DNA of 41,515 nucleotides, taken from an uncultured Eubacteriales bacterium. GTDB lineage: Bacteria > Bacillota > Clostridia > Oscillospirales > Acutalibacteraceae. Shown here one piece after another: positions 7,146 to 14,601 of the stretch. Where the stretch lies: contig CAKTVV010000022.1 of NCBI GenBank assembly GCA_934630515.1, positions 1 to 41,515 of the forward strand, read 5' to 3'. Positions within the stretch are counted from its first letter, which is position 1; every line of letters starts with the position of its first letter. The position numbers and the translations under genes are program-made. The notes under the pieces are model-generated. The model was not told where the DNA came from and did not search any database. It worked only from the letters and a program-made list of their open reading frames with translations.

Positions 7146-8636
7146 TCAGAGCGCCATCCGGTACGCCCGCAGTCCGGTCAGGCTGATGCGGGCGTTCCTC
7201 ACAGCCGCCGAGAGCGTCTCCGGGCGGCGGGCGCAGACAAAGGTCTGGCAGAGCCGCCCGTCGAGGTAGAGCTGGGCGATGCCGTGCAGCACGAGCAGCC
7301 GGAAATGCGTCCGCTCGCCGGGGTCGAGGTGCGCGCGGGCGGCGTCCCACGGGCTTACGGTGTCCAGCGGGTCGAAGCGGGAGCCGTCCCAGCCGCCGAT
7401 GCGGGTATACGAGCAGCGCGGGTGTCCCGCCTCGGTCAGGATCGCTGTCCCGCCGAGCGCAAAGCCCGCTGCGCTCGGACGCCAGACCCCCGCACGGACC
7501 GCCCCGCGCTCCGGCCACGGCTCCGCGGCAAGCCAGCCCTCGAGGAACAGCCCGGCGGATGCGTCGAACGAGAGCAGCGGCGCTTCGGCGTACTCGTCGG
7601 TGAGCTGGTAGGCGGGCAGGGCGCGGCTCTCGAGGGTCAGGGTCTCCGGACAGGCGCACGGCTCGCCGCGCAGGACGTCGTTTCCCTCCCACCAGCCGGG
7701 CATCAGCCCATCCGCACCCTGCATCACGCGGCAGAGCGGGAGCGTCCAGCAGGTATTCTGCGGGTCGTCGAGGGGATAGCAGACGGCGCCGGAGGCGAGC
7801 AGCGGAGTGGGTGCAAAGCCGTCTTCGCTGACGCCCGGCGCGGTGTCCTTACCCGTGCCGACGCCCGGCGCGGTATCATAATCATGGACAAAGCCGGGGA
7901 GGCAGGAGACGAAAACCTCGCCGGGGACGCCGTTCTGCCCGGCGAAGCGGTGCCTCTTGCAGGGACGGAACGGGCCGTCCTCCGAATCCGACTCGAAGAC
8001 ATAGGCGGCGTAGCCGTAGTTGCCGTTATACGGCGGGCAGATGCCTCCCATGAGATACCAGCGGCCGCCGAGCCGCTCGAAGCCGCCGACCTCCATCTCC
8101 CGTGCGGACTCGTACCCGCACCAGTCGACGGGCGGCGGCGGGCAGGTCTCCCACGTCCTGCCGTCCTGCGAACGGCGCAGTCCGCACAGGCCGCTCTCTC
8201 CCGCCTTCGGCACGGCGACGATGCAGCCGGCGTACCCGCCGTGCTCGCTCTCCCGGCAGTACATATGGTCCCAGCGCTCATGCGGCTCGTACCAGTGCGG
8301 GTCGGGGGCGTCGTATCCGGTCTTCTCCCAATGGACGAGGTCGTCCGAGACGGCGTAGCCCATCATGTCGTTGACGCCCTGTCCGGACGTCGTGCCGTAA
8401 TTCATATAGAAGCGCCCGTCCCCGGCGCGGAGGACGCCGCACTTCCAGACGGGCCGCTCGTCGGTCAGGACGTTCCCCCTGTCCTCCCAATGGACGCCGT
8501 CCTCTGAGACGGCAAGGCGGCAGGCGTAGGACTCGCTCCCGCCCGGCGCGTAGTACATCGTGAACAGATAGAACCGTCCCTGCCAGCGCAGGACGGTGGG
8601 GTCCCAGAGTTTTCCTTTTTCAGGGCGGTAGAGCAT
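7146..8636 (-). CDS. Glycoside hydrolase with five-bladed beta-propeller (GH32/GH43-like)
   Basis: 496 residues. The N-terminus LWDPTVLRWQGRFYLF places a likely catalytic Asp at residue 12, and SEDGVHWEDRG-type blade repeats follow, typical of GH32/GH43/GH68 propellers. The C-terminal third is a separate beta-rich domain, as in GH32 enzymes. I cannot decide fructosidase versus arabinosidase/xylosidase. No signal peptide, so cytoplasmic. AAAAAGGAG precedes the ATG. It lies 24 bp after the MarR-like gene and probably shares its promoter. A short tandem repeat (TAPGVGTGKDTAPGVS) interrupts the propeller near residue 260. The stretch is richer in CGC/GCG than its neighbours, which hints at transfer. 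Confidence 0.75.
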   Translation of the reverse strand: MLYRPEKGKLWDPTVLRWQGRFYLFTMYYAPGGSESYACRLAVSEDGVHWEDRGNVLTDERPVWKCGVLRAGDGRFYMNYGTTSGQGVNDMMGYAVSDDLVHWEKTGYDAPDPHWYEPHERWDHMYCRESEHGGYAGCIVAVPKAGESGLCGLRRSQDGRTWETCPPPPVDWCGYESAREMEVGGFERLGGRWYLMGGICPPYNGNYGYAAYVFESDSEDGPFRPCKRHRFAGQNGVPGEVFVSCLPGFVHDYDTAPGVGTGKDTAPGVSEDGFAPTPLLASGAVCYPLDDPQNTCWTLPLCRVMQGADGLMPGWWEGNDVLRGEPCACPETLTLESRALPAYQLTDEYAEAPLLSFDASAGLFLEGWLAAEPWPERGAVRAGVWRPSAAGFALGGTAILTEAGHPRCSYTRIGGWDGSRFDPLDTVSPWDAARAHLDPGERTHFRLLVLHGIAQLYLDGRLCQTFVCARRPETLSAAVRNARISLTGLRAYRMAL

Positions 8637-8660
8637 GGCGGTTCTCCTTTTTCAGGGGCT

Positions 8661-8957
8661 TCAGACCCGGATTTCCAGCAGTGCGGACGCAAACAGCTGC
8701 CCGCCGTACGGTCCGCGCTGGATATGCCCAATCATGCCGAGCGCATCGTTGCGGAAGACCGCGACCTTGACCGGCACGTCCTCCTGCCGCAGGACGGCAA
8801 GCTCCGGCAGCCTTGCCTGCGTGCAGCCGGGATGGTGGCGCAGGGCGTGGATCAGGTCGATCTCCGCCGTACCGACGCCCTCCTCCCGCAGGGTCAGCAG
8901 CACCAGCTTTTCCGCTTCCCGGGCGATTTTGGTGATCTTCCGGTCTGTTTCGTCCAT
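8661..8957 (-). CDS. Chimeric ORF: MarR-like N-terminus joined to a TPP-enzyme-like segment
   Basis: 98 residues from ATG 8957, chosen because GGAGG lies 7 nt upstream. Residues 1-47 match the start of MarR regulators (a dimerisation helix and the first helices of the winged HTH, ending HHPGCTQ). From residue 49 the text changes to LPELAVLRQEDVPVKVAVF and DALGMIGHIQ. This resembles the TPP-binding C-terminal domain of acetolactate-synthase-type enzymes, not a recognition helix. The protein should therefore not bind DNA as a normal MarR does. Promoter and operator-like repeats upstream are intact, so the ORF may survive as a leader for the glycosidase gene. The second segment is recognised by eye only. 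Confidence 0.6.
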   Translation of the reverse strand: MDETDRKITKIAREAEKLVLLTLREEGVGTAEIDLIHALRHHPGCTQARLPELAVLRQEDVPVKVAVFRNDALGMIGHIQRGPYGGQLFASALLEIRV

Positions 8958-8975
8958 AAGGATACCTCCGACAGA

Positions 8976-9003
8976 TAGTTGTATATACATCGTTGTACAT
9001 ACA
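8976..9003 (-). promoter_or_regulatory. Tandem 14-bp operator-like repeats before the MarR-like gene
   Basis: Plus-strand units TAGTTGTATATACA (8976-8989) and TCGTTGTACATACA (8990-9003) are adjacent and match at 12 of 14 positions. They lie between the -10 box and the ribosome-binding site, where a bound autorepressor would block transcription. Confidence 0.6.
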
Positions 9004-9006
9004 GCC

Positions 9007-9034
9007 ATTATAGATCAAAATAAGGCCTTGTCAA
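9007..9034 (-). promoter_or_regulatory. Promoter of the MarR-like gene and glycosidase
   Basis: Minus-strand TTGACA (9029-9034), 16 bp, TATAAT (9007-9012): both hexamers are consensus. Confidence 0.8.
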
Positions 9035-9131
9035 GAGGCAATTGTCCAGAAGAATTCCGTTGCGGTGCGTATGGGGCAGCGGGCAAAAGGAGTGCTGTGG
9101 GATGGTTCATATACGCTATAATGGATTACTG

Positions 9132-9160
9132 TTGACTTTTTTGGAGAAGTAGGATAGAAT
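9132..9160 (+). promoter_or_regulatory. Promoter of an unannotated transcript
   Basis: TTGACT (9132-9137), 17 bp, TAGAAT (9155-9160). No coding gene follows; the predicted RNA starts at the structured segment at 9167. The stretch 9035-9131 shows no gene. Confidence 0.6.
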
Positions 9161-9166
9161 GTCTGC

Positions 9167-9370
9167 GAGAGACGATTCTGTTATATTTCCGAGCCTTGCT
9201 TGTTCGGCGATCACTGACAGGTCGTCTCTCCCTGCGTAGGCGGCTTTGCCGGCCTGGTACTGTGGCGGGGCGATGGAACTTTCCGGCTGCGGTATCGGCG
9301 GTATATCACCGGCGAATCCGGTAAACGGGTGCTTTTACGCCGGAATTCCGGAAGGAACGGATTTTTTTGA
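9167..9370 (+). ncRNA. Candidate structured RNA upstream of tRNA-Ala
   Basis: The expected 5' end begins GAGAGACGA, which pairs with TCGTCTCTC (9222-9230). A CTG/CAG pair lies inside, then CCGAGC/GTTCGG (9189-9194 with 9202-9207) closes a 7-nt loop. The region continues GC-rich without an open frame that has a start site, to a T-run at 9363-9369. The 3' end is uncertain because the hairpin before the T-run is weak. It is not 6S, SRP, tmRNA or RNase P RNA by the conserved motifs I can check. Confidence 0.35.
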
Positions 9371-9378
9371 AAAAGTGC

Positions 9379-9407
9379 TTGACTTTTGCTGAAACTTCTG
9401 GTATCAT
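9379..9407 (+). promoter_or_regulatory. Promoter of tRNA-Ala
   Basis: TTGACT (9379-9384), 17 bp, TATCAT (9402-9407), 34 bp before the tRNA. A small hairpin CGTTCC/GGAACG follows in the leader. Confidence 0.75.
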
Positions 9408-9441
9408 ATGACTCGTTCCTTTGAGGAACGGTTATCTGCAT

Positions 9442-9517
<76 letters not shown>

Positions 9518-9525
9518 AGGAAAAG

Positions 9526-9565
9526 CCCGACAAGCCTTGATATGACAAGGCTTGCCGGGATTTTT
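9526..9565 (+). terminator. tRNA-Ala terminator
   Basis: CCCGACAAGCCTTG and CAAGGCTTGCCGGG pair with one mismatch around a 6-nt loop, then ATTTTT. Confidence 0.85.
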
Positions 9566-9611
9566 ACTATTCTCCTGTATTCTGCGAAAGATGGCAAAAA
9601 CTTTTTCTATT

Positions 9612-9630
9612 ACTGCCCATACCACTGCCC
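9612..9630. repeat. Two copies of ACTGCCC, period 12 bp
   Basis: Copies at 9612-9618 and 9624-9630, between the tRNA-Ala terminator and a second phage-like fragment. The layout matches the repeat at 3198-3220. Confidence 0.5.
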
Positions 9631-9646
9631 TTTTTAGTGACAAAAA

Positions 9647-9676
9647 AGGTGGGATACCCAATTGGGTATCCCACCT
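9647..9676 (-). terminator. Perfect 30-bp palindrome with T-run on the minus strand
   Basis: AGGTGGGATACCCAA followed directly by its complement. On the minus strand it is followed by TTTTTTG, so it can end transcripts from the Rrf2 gene or from the phage-like fragment just before it. Confidence 0.8.
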
Positions 9677-9682
9677 ATAAAT

Positions 9683-9744
9683 TTACTCTCCGCTTGCCTT
9701 TTCCCGGATCTTGCCGATGCGGTCATTTACATGATCGGCGTGGA
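9683..9744 (-). pseudogene. Second copy of the holin-like C-terminal fragment
   Basis: The minus-strand frame ends VNDRIGKIREKASGE and stop, as at 3142. The 50 nt 9683-9732 match 3093-3142 with one difference. Only this tail is left, and it abuts the Rrf2 stop codon directly. Confidence 0.6.
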
Positions 9745-10182
9745 TCAGATCACATAGTCATTCGCAGCGCTGTCCCGATGGCGATCCACAATATCCTGCA
9801 GGGTAATTCCGTCCAAATAGGTGCAGATGGCATCGTTCAGCCCCTGCCAGATCCACAGGGTGGCGCAATCGGCGCTGCGTTCGCAGCCATAGGGCGGCTG
9901 CTCCAAGCAGGGCACCGGCGCCAGACTGCCCTCGGTCAGCCGCAGGATATGTCCGACTGTATAGTGCTCTGGAGATTGCGCCAGCCGGTATCCGCCCTGA
10001 TACCCCCGGTTCGTTTTCAGAATGCCGTCCCGGTTCAGCACCGCCACGATCTGTTCCAGATACTTTTTGGAAATTCCTTGCCGGTTGGCAATATCCTTAA
10101 GTGTGACAAAGCCAGCCCCTTGATGCTCAGCCAGATCCACCAGCATGCGCAGTGCATAGCGCCCTTTTGTGGAAATTTTCAT
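9745..10182 (-). CDS. Rrf2-family regulator with three cysteines (IscR-like)
   Basis: 145 residues from MKISTKGRYALRML, the classic Rrf2 start. A winged HTH covers residues 1-65 (TLKDIANRQGISKKYLEQI, then GYQGGYRLA). Cys92, Cys100 and Cys106 probably hold a [2Fe-2S] cluster; the spacing C-x7-C-x5-C differs by two residues from the C-x5-C-x5-C of E. coli IscR. It may sense Fe-S or redox state. No isc/suf genes lie beside it, so the targets are unknown. I prefer the start at 10182 over upstream ones because the family begins there; the Shine-Dalgarno (AGGGA) is weak. Confidence 0.9.
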   Translation of the reverse strand: MKISTKGRYALRMLVDLAEHQGAGFVTLKDIANRQGISKKYLEQIVAVLNRDGILKTNRGYQGGYRLAQSPEHYTVGHILRLTEGSLAPVPCLEQPPYGCERSADCATLWIWQGLNDAICTYLDGITLQDIVDRHRDSAANDYVI

Positions 10183-10237
10183 TGCCTGTCCCTGCCTTAT
10201 GCGTGAATGAACGGCGGATCGCACCGTCCTTAACCCT

Positions 10238-10266
10238 ATGATACCATATACATAGTAGGCTTTCAA
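10238..10266 (-). promoter_or_regulatory. Promoter of the Rrf2 gene
   Basis: Minus-strand TTGAAA (10261-10266), 17 bp, TATCAT (10238-10243) preceded by TGG. Confidence 0.65.
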
Positions 10267-10341
10267 GTCTTTTGCGCCGGGAAATTCTGCAGTGGCTCCA
10301 GATCAGCCATTTGTTCGGCTGCCTATGATATCCACAGGGGA

Positions 10342-10360
10342 TTGCTACGGGGTTGCTACG
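10342..10360. repeat. Two copies of TTGCTACG, period 11 bp
   Basis: Copies at 10342-10349 and 10353-10360, just before the tRNA-Val terminator. It is the third such doublet next to a tRNA gene in this window. Confidence 0.5.
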
Positions 10361-10385
10361 TATTTTCACAATGGAAGACAAAAGG

Positions 10386-10419
10386 AAAAGCCTTGAAACA
10401 CAGTAGTTTCAAGGCTTTT
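10386..10419. terminator. Bidirectional terminator of tRNA-Val
   Basis: AAAAGCCTTGAAAC and GTTTCAAGGCTTTT form a perfect 14-bp stem with a 6-nt loop. Confidence 0.85.
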
Positions 10420-10422
10420 CGC

Positions 10423-10498
10423 TGGTGGACAATAACGGACTCGAACCGCTGACCCTCCGCACGTCAAGCGGATGCTCTACCAGCTGAGCTAATTGTCC
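10423..10498 (-). tRNA. tRNA-Val (anticodon GAC)
   Basis: 76-nt cloverleaf on the minus strand: acceptor GGACAAT/ATTGTCC, D arm GCTC/GAGC, anticodon arm TCCGC/GCGGA with loop TTGACGT, T loop TTCGAGT, CCA encoded. Confidence 0.95.
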
Positions 10499-10524
10499 AT
10501 ACACGCTTTCACAAAGCGTGTATC

Positions 10525-10553
10525 ATTATAGCGGATAACGGAGGATTTGTCAA
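10525..10553 (-). promoter_or_regulatory. Consensus promoter of tRNA-Val
   Basis: Minus-strand TTGACA (10548-10553), 17 bp, TATAAT (10525-10530). A leader hairpin ACACGCTTT/AAAGCGTGT (10501-10521) separates it from the tRNA. Confidence 0.9.
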
Positions 10554-10682
10554 GAGCCGAAAGCGAAAAATTTCCGTTCAATTCAAAATGACGATTGAGT
10601 TATTGAAAACTGTGAAAATTCAAGCGCATATCGAGAAAATTCTCGGAAATCTGTGCGATTTTGCAAGTTTGTAAAAATAGAC

Positions 10683-10711
10683 TTGCAAAACAAGGGCCGT
10701 TGTAGTATACT
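10683..10711 (+). promoter_or_regulatory. Promoter of the aminotransferase gene
   Basis: TTGCAA (10683-10688), 17 bp, TATACT (10706-10711). Confidence 0.65.
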
Positions 10712-10765
10712 GTAAGGGTATTTTGGCGGCAGGAGCGTGCCGCTCAGCAGAAAGGACGGATTTCC

Positions 10766-12058
10766 ATGACAACAATATGCACACAGGATCCGGCGAAGAT
10801 GACCTCTGCCCAGCGGGCGACCCGCAAGGCGGAGCTGGAGGCTGTCTATCGGGAGTATCAGAAGCAGGGGCTGCAGCTGGATATGTCCCGGGGGAAGCCC
10901 TGCACCGAGCAGCTGGATCTGACGCTGGATATGCTGGAGTGTGTCAACGCCCGGGACGGCTATAAGGCGGAAAATGGGCTGGATGTCCGTAATTATGGGC
11001 TGCTGGACGGACTGCCGGAGGCGAAAAAACTGTTCGGCGATGTGCTGCATATGCCGCCGGAGGCGGTGATCGTGGGGGGCAACTCCAGCCTCAACATGAT
11101 GTTCGATTATATTGCTACTGCCTACAGCCACGGCGTTTGCGGTCACGAGCCCTGGTGCCGTCAGGGCAAGGTGAAATTCCTCTGCCCTGCGCCCGGCTAT
11201 GACCGGCATTTTGGTGTGACCCAGTATTTTGGTATCGAGATGCTGACGGTTCCCATGACCGAGACGGGGCCGGATATGGCGCTGGTGGAGAAGCTGGTGC
11301 AGGATCCGTTGGTCAAGGGCATATGGTGCGTCCCGATGTATTCCAATCCCGACGGCATCACCTATTCCGATGAGACGGTGCGGCGGCTGGCGGCGCTGAC
11401 GCCGGCGGCGCCGGATTTCCGCATCATGTGGGATAACGCCTATTGCCTGCACCATCTGGAGGAGCCGGGCGATACGCTGCTGGACATTTATCCGGAACTG
11501 GAGCAGCGGGGGCATGAGGATCTGGTGATCATGTTTGCCTCCACCTCCAAGATCAGCTTTCCCGGCTCCGGGGTGGCGGTGCTGGCGGCCAGCCCCAATA
11601 ATGTGGCGGACGTCAAGAGCCGCATGACCATCCAGACCATCGGCCACGATAAGCTGAATATGCTGCGCCATGTGCGGTATTTCAAGGATCTGGCGGGGAT
11701 CCAGGAGCATATGAAACTCCATGCTGCCATTTTGCGCCCCCGGTTTGAGGCGGTGCTGACGGCGCTGGATACCTATCTTTCCGGGCGGGGGATCGCCAGC
11801 TGGCACCGTCCCCGGGGCGGCTACTTTGTCAGCGTGGATCTGGCGGATGGCTGCGCCCAGCGCACGGTGGAGCTGCTGCGGCAGGCCGGGGTCAGCATGA
11901 CCCCGGCGGGCGCCACCTATCCCTATGGGGTGGATCCCCATGACAGCAATATCCGCATTGCCCCCTCCTATCCGTCGGTGGAGGAGCTGCAGGTCGCCAT
12001 GGAGCTGTTTTGCATTTGTGCGGAGCTGGCGTATTTGGAGCGGTTGGAAAAGGAATAA
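10766..12058 (+). CDS. PLP-dependent aminotransferase, PF12897 type (aspartate aminotransferase-like)
   Basis: 430 residues. The early motif SRGKPCTEQLDLTLDML and later APGYDRHFGVTQ and WDNAYCLHHL mark the aspartate aminotransferase subgroup of PF12897. The Schiff-base lysine is Lys262 in FASTSKISFPGSG, and a C-terminal Arg in NIRIAPSYP should bind the substrate carboxylate. It probably converts aspartate and 2-oxoglutarate to oxaloacetate and glutamate in the cytoplasm; the exact substrate is not proven by sequence. AAAGGAC stands 8-10 nt before the ATG. It is transcribed alone, with its own promoter and a strong terminator. Confidence 0.9.
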   Translation: MTTICTQDPAKMTSAQRATRKAELEAVYREYQKQGLQLDMSRGKPCTEQLDLTLDMLECVNARDGYKAENGLDVRNYGLLDGLPEAKKLFGDVLHMPPEAVIVGGNSSLNMMFDYIATAYSHGVCGHEPWCRQGKVKFLCPAPGYDRHFGVTQYFGIEMLTVPMTETGPDMALVEKLVQDPLVKGIWCVPMYSNPDGITYSDETVRRLAALTPAAPDFRIMWDNAYCLHHLEEPGDTLLDIYPELEQRGHEDLVIMFASTSKISFPGSGVAVLAASPNNVADVKSRMTIQTIGHDKLNMLRHVRYFKDLAGIQEHMKLHAAILRPRFEAVLTALDTYLSGRGIASWHRPRGGYFVSVDLADGCAQRTVELLRQAGVSMTPAGATYPYGVDPHDSNIRIAPSYPSVEELQVAMELFCICAELAYLERLEKE

Positions 12059-12083
12059 ACCGCCGTTTTTATACGAATATCGG

Positions 12084-12120
12084 AAAACTGCCGGGAATCT
12101 CCCGGCAGTTTTTGCTTTTT
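12084..12120 (+). terminator. Aminotransferase terminator
   Basis: AAAACTGCCGGGA/TCCCGGCAGTTTT, 13-bp stem, 3-nt loop, then TGCTTTTT. Confidence 0.9.
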
Positions 12121-12123
12121 TCA

Positions 12124-12152
12124 TTGACTTTTGCCGGAAACCCTTGTATAAT
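12124..12152 (+). promoter_or_regulatory. Promoter of secDF
   Basis: TTGACT (12124-12129), 17 bp, TATAAT (12147-12152). Confidence 0.85.
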
Positions 12153-12208
12153 GGAAATCTATAGCGGCGCAGTGCGCCGCCGTCAAAGCAAACAGGAGGT
12201 CAAAACCC

Positions 12209-13603
12209 ATGAAGCGTACACCAAAGCCGGTATTCTTCATCGTGGCGATTCTGATCCTGGCGCTGTCCTATACCGCCGTATTCGGCGTGTACACACGCTA
12301 TGGAGACCGCACCGATACCGTGATCCGAGGCATCAGCGAGATCCGCTGGGGCATCGATATTCAGGGCGGTGTGGACGTCACCTTCGGTCCCACCGATGAG
12401 AATATTGAAGTGACAGCCGCTCAGCTGGACGGCGTCAAAAAGATCATTGAGCAGCGTCTGGTCAGTAAGAACATTACCGACTATGAGGCATACACCGATG
12501 CCTCCAGTAAGCAGGTCATTGTGCGGTTCCCCTGGTCCAGCACCGAGGAGACCCCCGAAGAGGCTGTGGCGGAGATCGGTCAGACCGCTATGCTGGAGTT
12601 CCATTACGGCAGCGACACCGATTCCGACGGTAAGCCCACCGGCGATCTGATCCTCAACGGAGACGATGTGGAATCGGCGCAGGCAATGTATCAGCAGAGC
12701 GAGCAGAAAGGCACCGGCGAATACGTGGTGTCCCTGAAGCTGAAGGAGGCGGGCAAGGCCGCCTTTGCCACCGCCACCGAAAAGCAGTATAACGGCGGCA
12801 GCAGCAAGGGCACCATCTCCATCTGGCTGGACGATCAGATGATCTCCAATCCCACGGTCAATGCGGTCATCACAGACGGCAACGCCGTGATCTCCGGCAG
12901 CTTCAAGGAGTATTCCGACGCCAAGGCGCTGGCCGATCTGATCACCTCCGGCGCCCTGCCCTTCGAGATCGAGACCAAGAGCCTTGGCTCCATCTCCCCC
13001 TCCATGGGCAGCAGCGCTCTGCGTGCCATGGGGATCGCAGCGGTCATTGCACTGGTGCTGGTGATCCTTATTATGATCCTCATCTACCGGCTGCCCGGCG
13101 TGGTGGCGTCTCTCTCCCTGCTGGGACAGATGGCGGGCACTGTGGCTGCCATCACCGGCTATTTTGCCGTGTTCAACAGCTTTACCATGACCCTGCCCGG
13201 CATTGCCGGCCTGATCCTGTCCATCGGTATCGGTGTGGACTGTAACGTCATCACCGCCGAGGCGGTGCGGGATGAGATCCGGGCGGGCAAGACCATCGAC
13301 GGCGCTATCCGCTCCGGCTCCAAGAATTCGTTCTGGGCGATCTTCGACGGCAACATCACCGTGCTGATCGTGGCGGCGGTGCTGATGGGCGTGTTCGGCT
13401 CCTCCAGCAGCCTGTTCGGCATGCTGTTCAGCTGGCTGCCGGTGTCCACCACCGGCTCGGTGTACTCCTTCGGCTACACGCTGCTGATCGGCGTGGTCAT
13501 GAACTTTGTCATGGGCATCTGGGCGTATCGCCTGATGCTGCGGTCGGTCTCCCGCTTGAAGATCTTCCGCAATCCCTGGTTGTATGGAGGTGATCGCAAA
13601 TGA
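12209..13603 (+). CDS. secD: Protein translocase subunit SecD
   Basis: 464 residues. SecD works with SecF and SecYEG to pull secreted proteins across the membrane using the ion gradient. The N-terminal membrane span covers residues 8-27, followed by the start of the P1 domain with GIDIQGGVDVTFG. The external part is about 230 residues and is shorter than in proteobacteria, as is usual in Firmicutes. Five membrane spans follow from about residue 270, with GIGVDCNVITAEAVRDE in the conserved fourth region. AGGAGGT lies 8 nt before the ATG. Its stop overlaps the secF start by 4 nt (ATGA), so the two are translationally coupled. Confidence 0.97.
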   Translation: MKRTPKPVFFIVAILILALSYTAVFGVYTRYGDRTDTVIRGISEIRWGIDIQGGVDVTFGPTDENIEVTAAQLDGVKKIIEQRLVSKNITDYEAYTDASSKQVIVRFPWSSTEETPEEAVAEIGQTAMLEFHYGSDTDSDGKPTGDLILNGDDVESAQAMYQQSEQKGTGEYVVSLKLKEAGKAAFATATEKQYNGGSSKGTISIWLDDQMISNPTVNAVITDGNAVISGSFKEYSDAKALADLITSGALPFEIETKSLGSISPSMGSSALRAMGIAAVIALVLVILIMILIYRLPGVVASLSLLGQMAGTVAAITGYFAVFNSFTMTLPGIAGLILSIGIGVDCNVITAEAVRDEIRAGKTIDGAIRSGSKNSFWAIFDGNITVLIVAAVLMGVFGSSSSLFGMLFSWLPVSTTGSVYSFGYTLLIGVVMNFVMGIWAYRLMLRSVSRLKIFRNPWLYGGDRK

Positions 13604-14523
13604 AAAAGTTTGATTTTGTCGGTCATCTGAAGACCTTCCTGTGCATCTCGCTGGCGATCATGCTGGTGGGCGTTGTGATGAATGTGATCTTCGGCACCCA
13701 GATGGACGTAGCGTTCAAGGGCGGTACGGTCATTCGGTATAGCTATGAGACTGCCCCGGATATGGATGCCCTGTCCAAGGCTGCCAAGGAAACGCTGGGC
13801 AGCGAGGCATCGGTGGCGCAGGATGAGATCAACAACACCCAGGTCGTCACCGTGACGCTGCCGGGTGAAATCACCATGGAGCAGCAGCAGGCATTCGCCG
13901 ATAAGATGGAAAAGGATTTTGAGGCCAATAAAATGGAGAACTTCAGCTCCAATACGCTGAGTGCTTCGATGGGCTCCAAGTTCTTCCTGCGGTGCGTGAT
14001 CGCTCTGGTGATCGCTGCGGCGCTGCTGCTGCTGTATGTGGGCTTCCGGTTCCGCAAGATCGGCGGCTTCACCGCCGGTGTGACGGCGCTGCTGGCGCTG
14101 CTCCACGATCTGCTGATCGTGTATTTCGTGTTCGTGATCTTCCGGATTCAGCTGAACGAGAACCTGGTGGCGGTGATGCTGACCATTCTGGGCTACTCAC
14201 TGAACGACACTATCGTGATCTTCGACCGGGTCCGGACCAATCGCCGCAAGATGAATGTGCCGCTGGATGAGGTAGTGAATACCTCCATCCATCAGTGCAT
14301 GCGGCGGACCATCATCACCAGCGTAACGACCGCCGTGGCGATCGCCTCGGTGCTGGGCGTGGCTCTGGTGATGCATGTGGACTCCATCATCAGCTTTGCG
14401 CTGCCGATGCTGTTCGGTACGATCTCCGGCTGCTATTCCTCTCTGGTGCTCAGCACCCCCCTGTGGGCGAAGTGGATGGATCGCCGGGAGGCAAAGGAAA
14501 AGGCGAAGAAAACAACGGCGTAA
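13600..14523 (+). CDS. secF: Protein translocase subunit SecF
   Basis: 307 residues. The first membrane span is at residues 11-32, then FKGGTVIRYSYE begins the short external domain. Five further spans include GYSLNDTIVIFDRVRTNRR, the SecF signature, and end with NTSIHQCMRRTIITS. Partner of SecD in the same operon; GGAGGTGATCGCAA places the ribosome site inside the end of secD. Confidence 0.97.
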   Translation: MKKFDFVGHLKTFLCISLAIMLVGVVMNVIFGTQMDVAFKGGTVIRYSYETAPDMDALSKAAKETLGSEASVAQDEINNTQVVTVTLPGEITMEQQQAFADKMEKDFEANKMENFSSNTLSASMGSKFFLRCVIALVIAAALLLLYVGFRFRKIGGFTAGVTALLALLHDLLIVYFVFVIFRIQLNENLVAVMLTILGYSLNDTIVIFDRVRTNRRKMNVPLDEVVNTSIHQCMRRTIITSVTTAVAIASVLGVALVMHVDSIISFALPMLFGTISGCYSSLVLSTPLWAKWMDRREAKEKAKKTTA

Positions 14524-14544
14524 TTTGCCGGTCAGAAGCAATCG

Positions 14545-14582
14545 ACCCGACCGCCGCAGCTTGCTGTGGCGGTCGGGTTTTG
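14545..14582 (+). terminator. secDF terminator
   Basis: ACCCGACCGCC and GGCGGTCGGGT pair around GCAGC-TTGC-TGT, then TTTTG. It lies 20 nt before the MATE start, so that gene either depends on readthrough or has a promoter I cannot see. Confidence 0.8.
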
Positions 14583-14601
14583 TGCATAGGGAAGTGAGAG
14601 C

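Noticed and set aside
6589..7692. 367-codon minus-strand frame over the glycosidase end and the mosaic region
   Set aside because: It lies antisense to recognisable YlmC and transposase text and in a wrong frame of the glycosidase gene. Only the middle stretch 6790-6930 lacks a better explanation, and I see no family in it.
9340..9370. CCGGAAGGAA, similar to the SRP RNA apical loop
   Set aside because: The flanking conserved parts of SRP RNA domain IV (the AGG bulge and the GCAGCC side) are absent and the arms do not pair.
10583..12124. 513-codon frame antisense to the aminotransferase
   Set aside because: A shadow with His/Gln/Arg-rich text and no start site.
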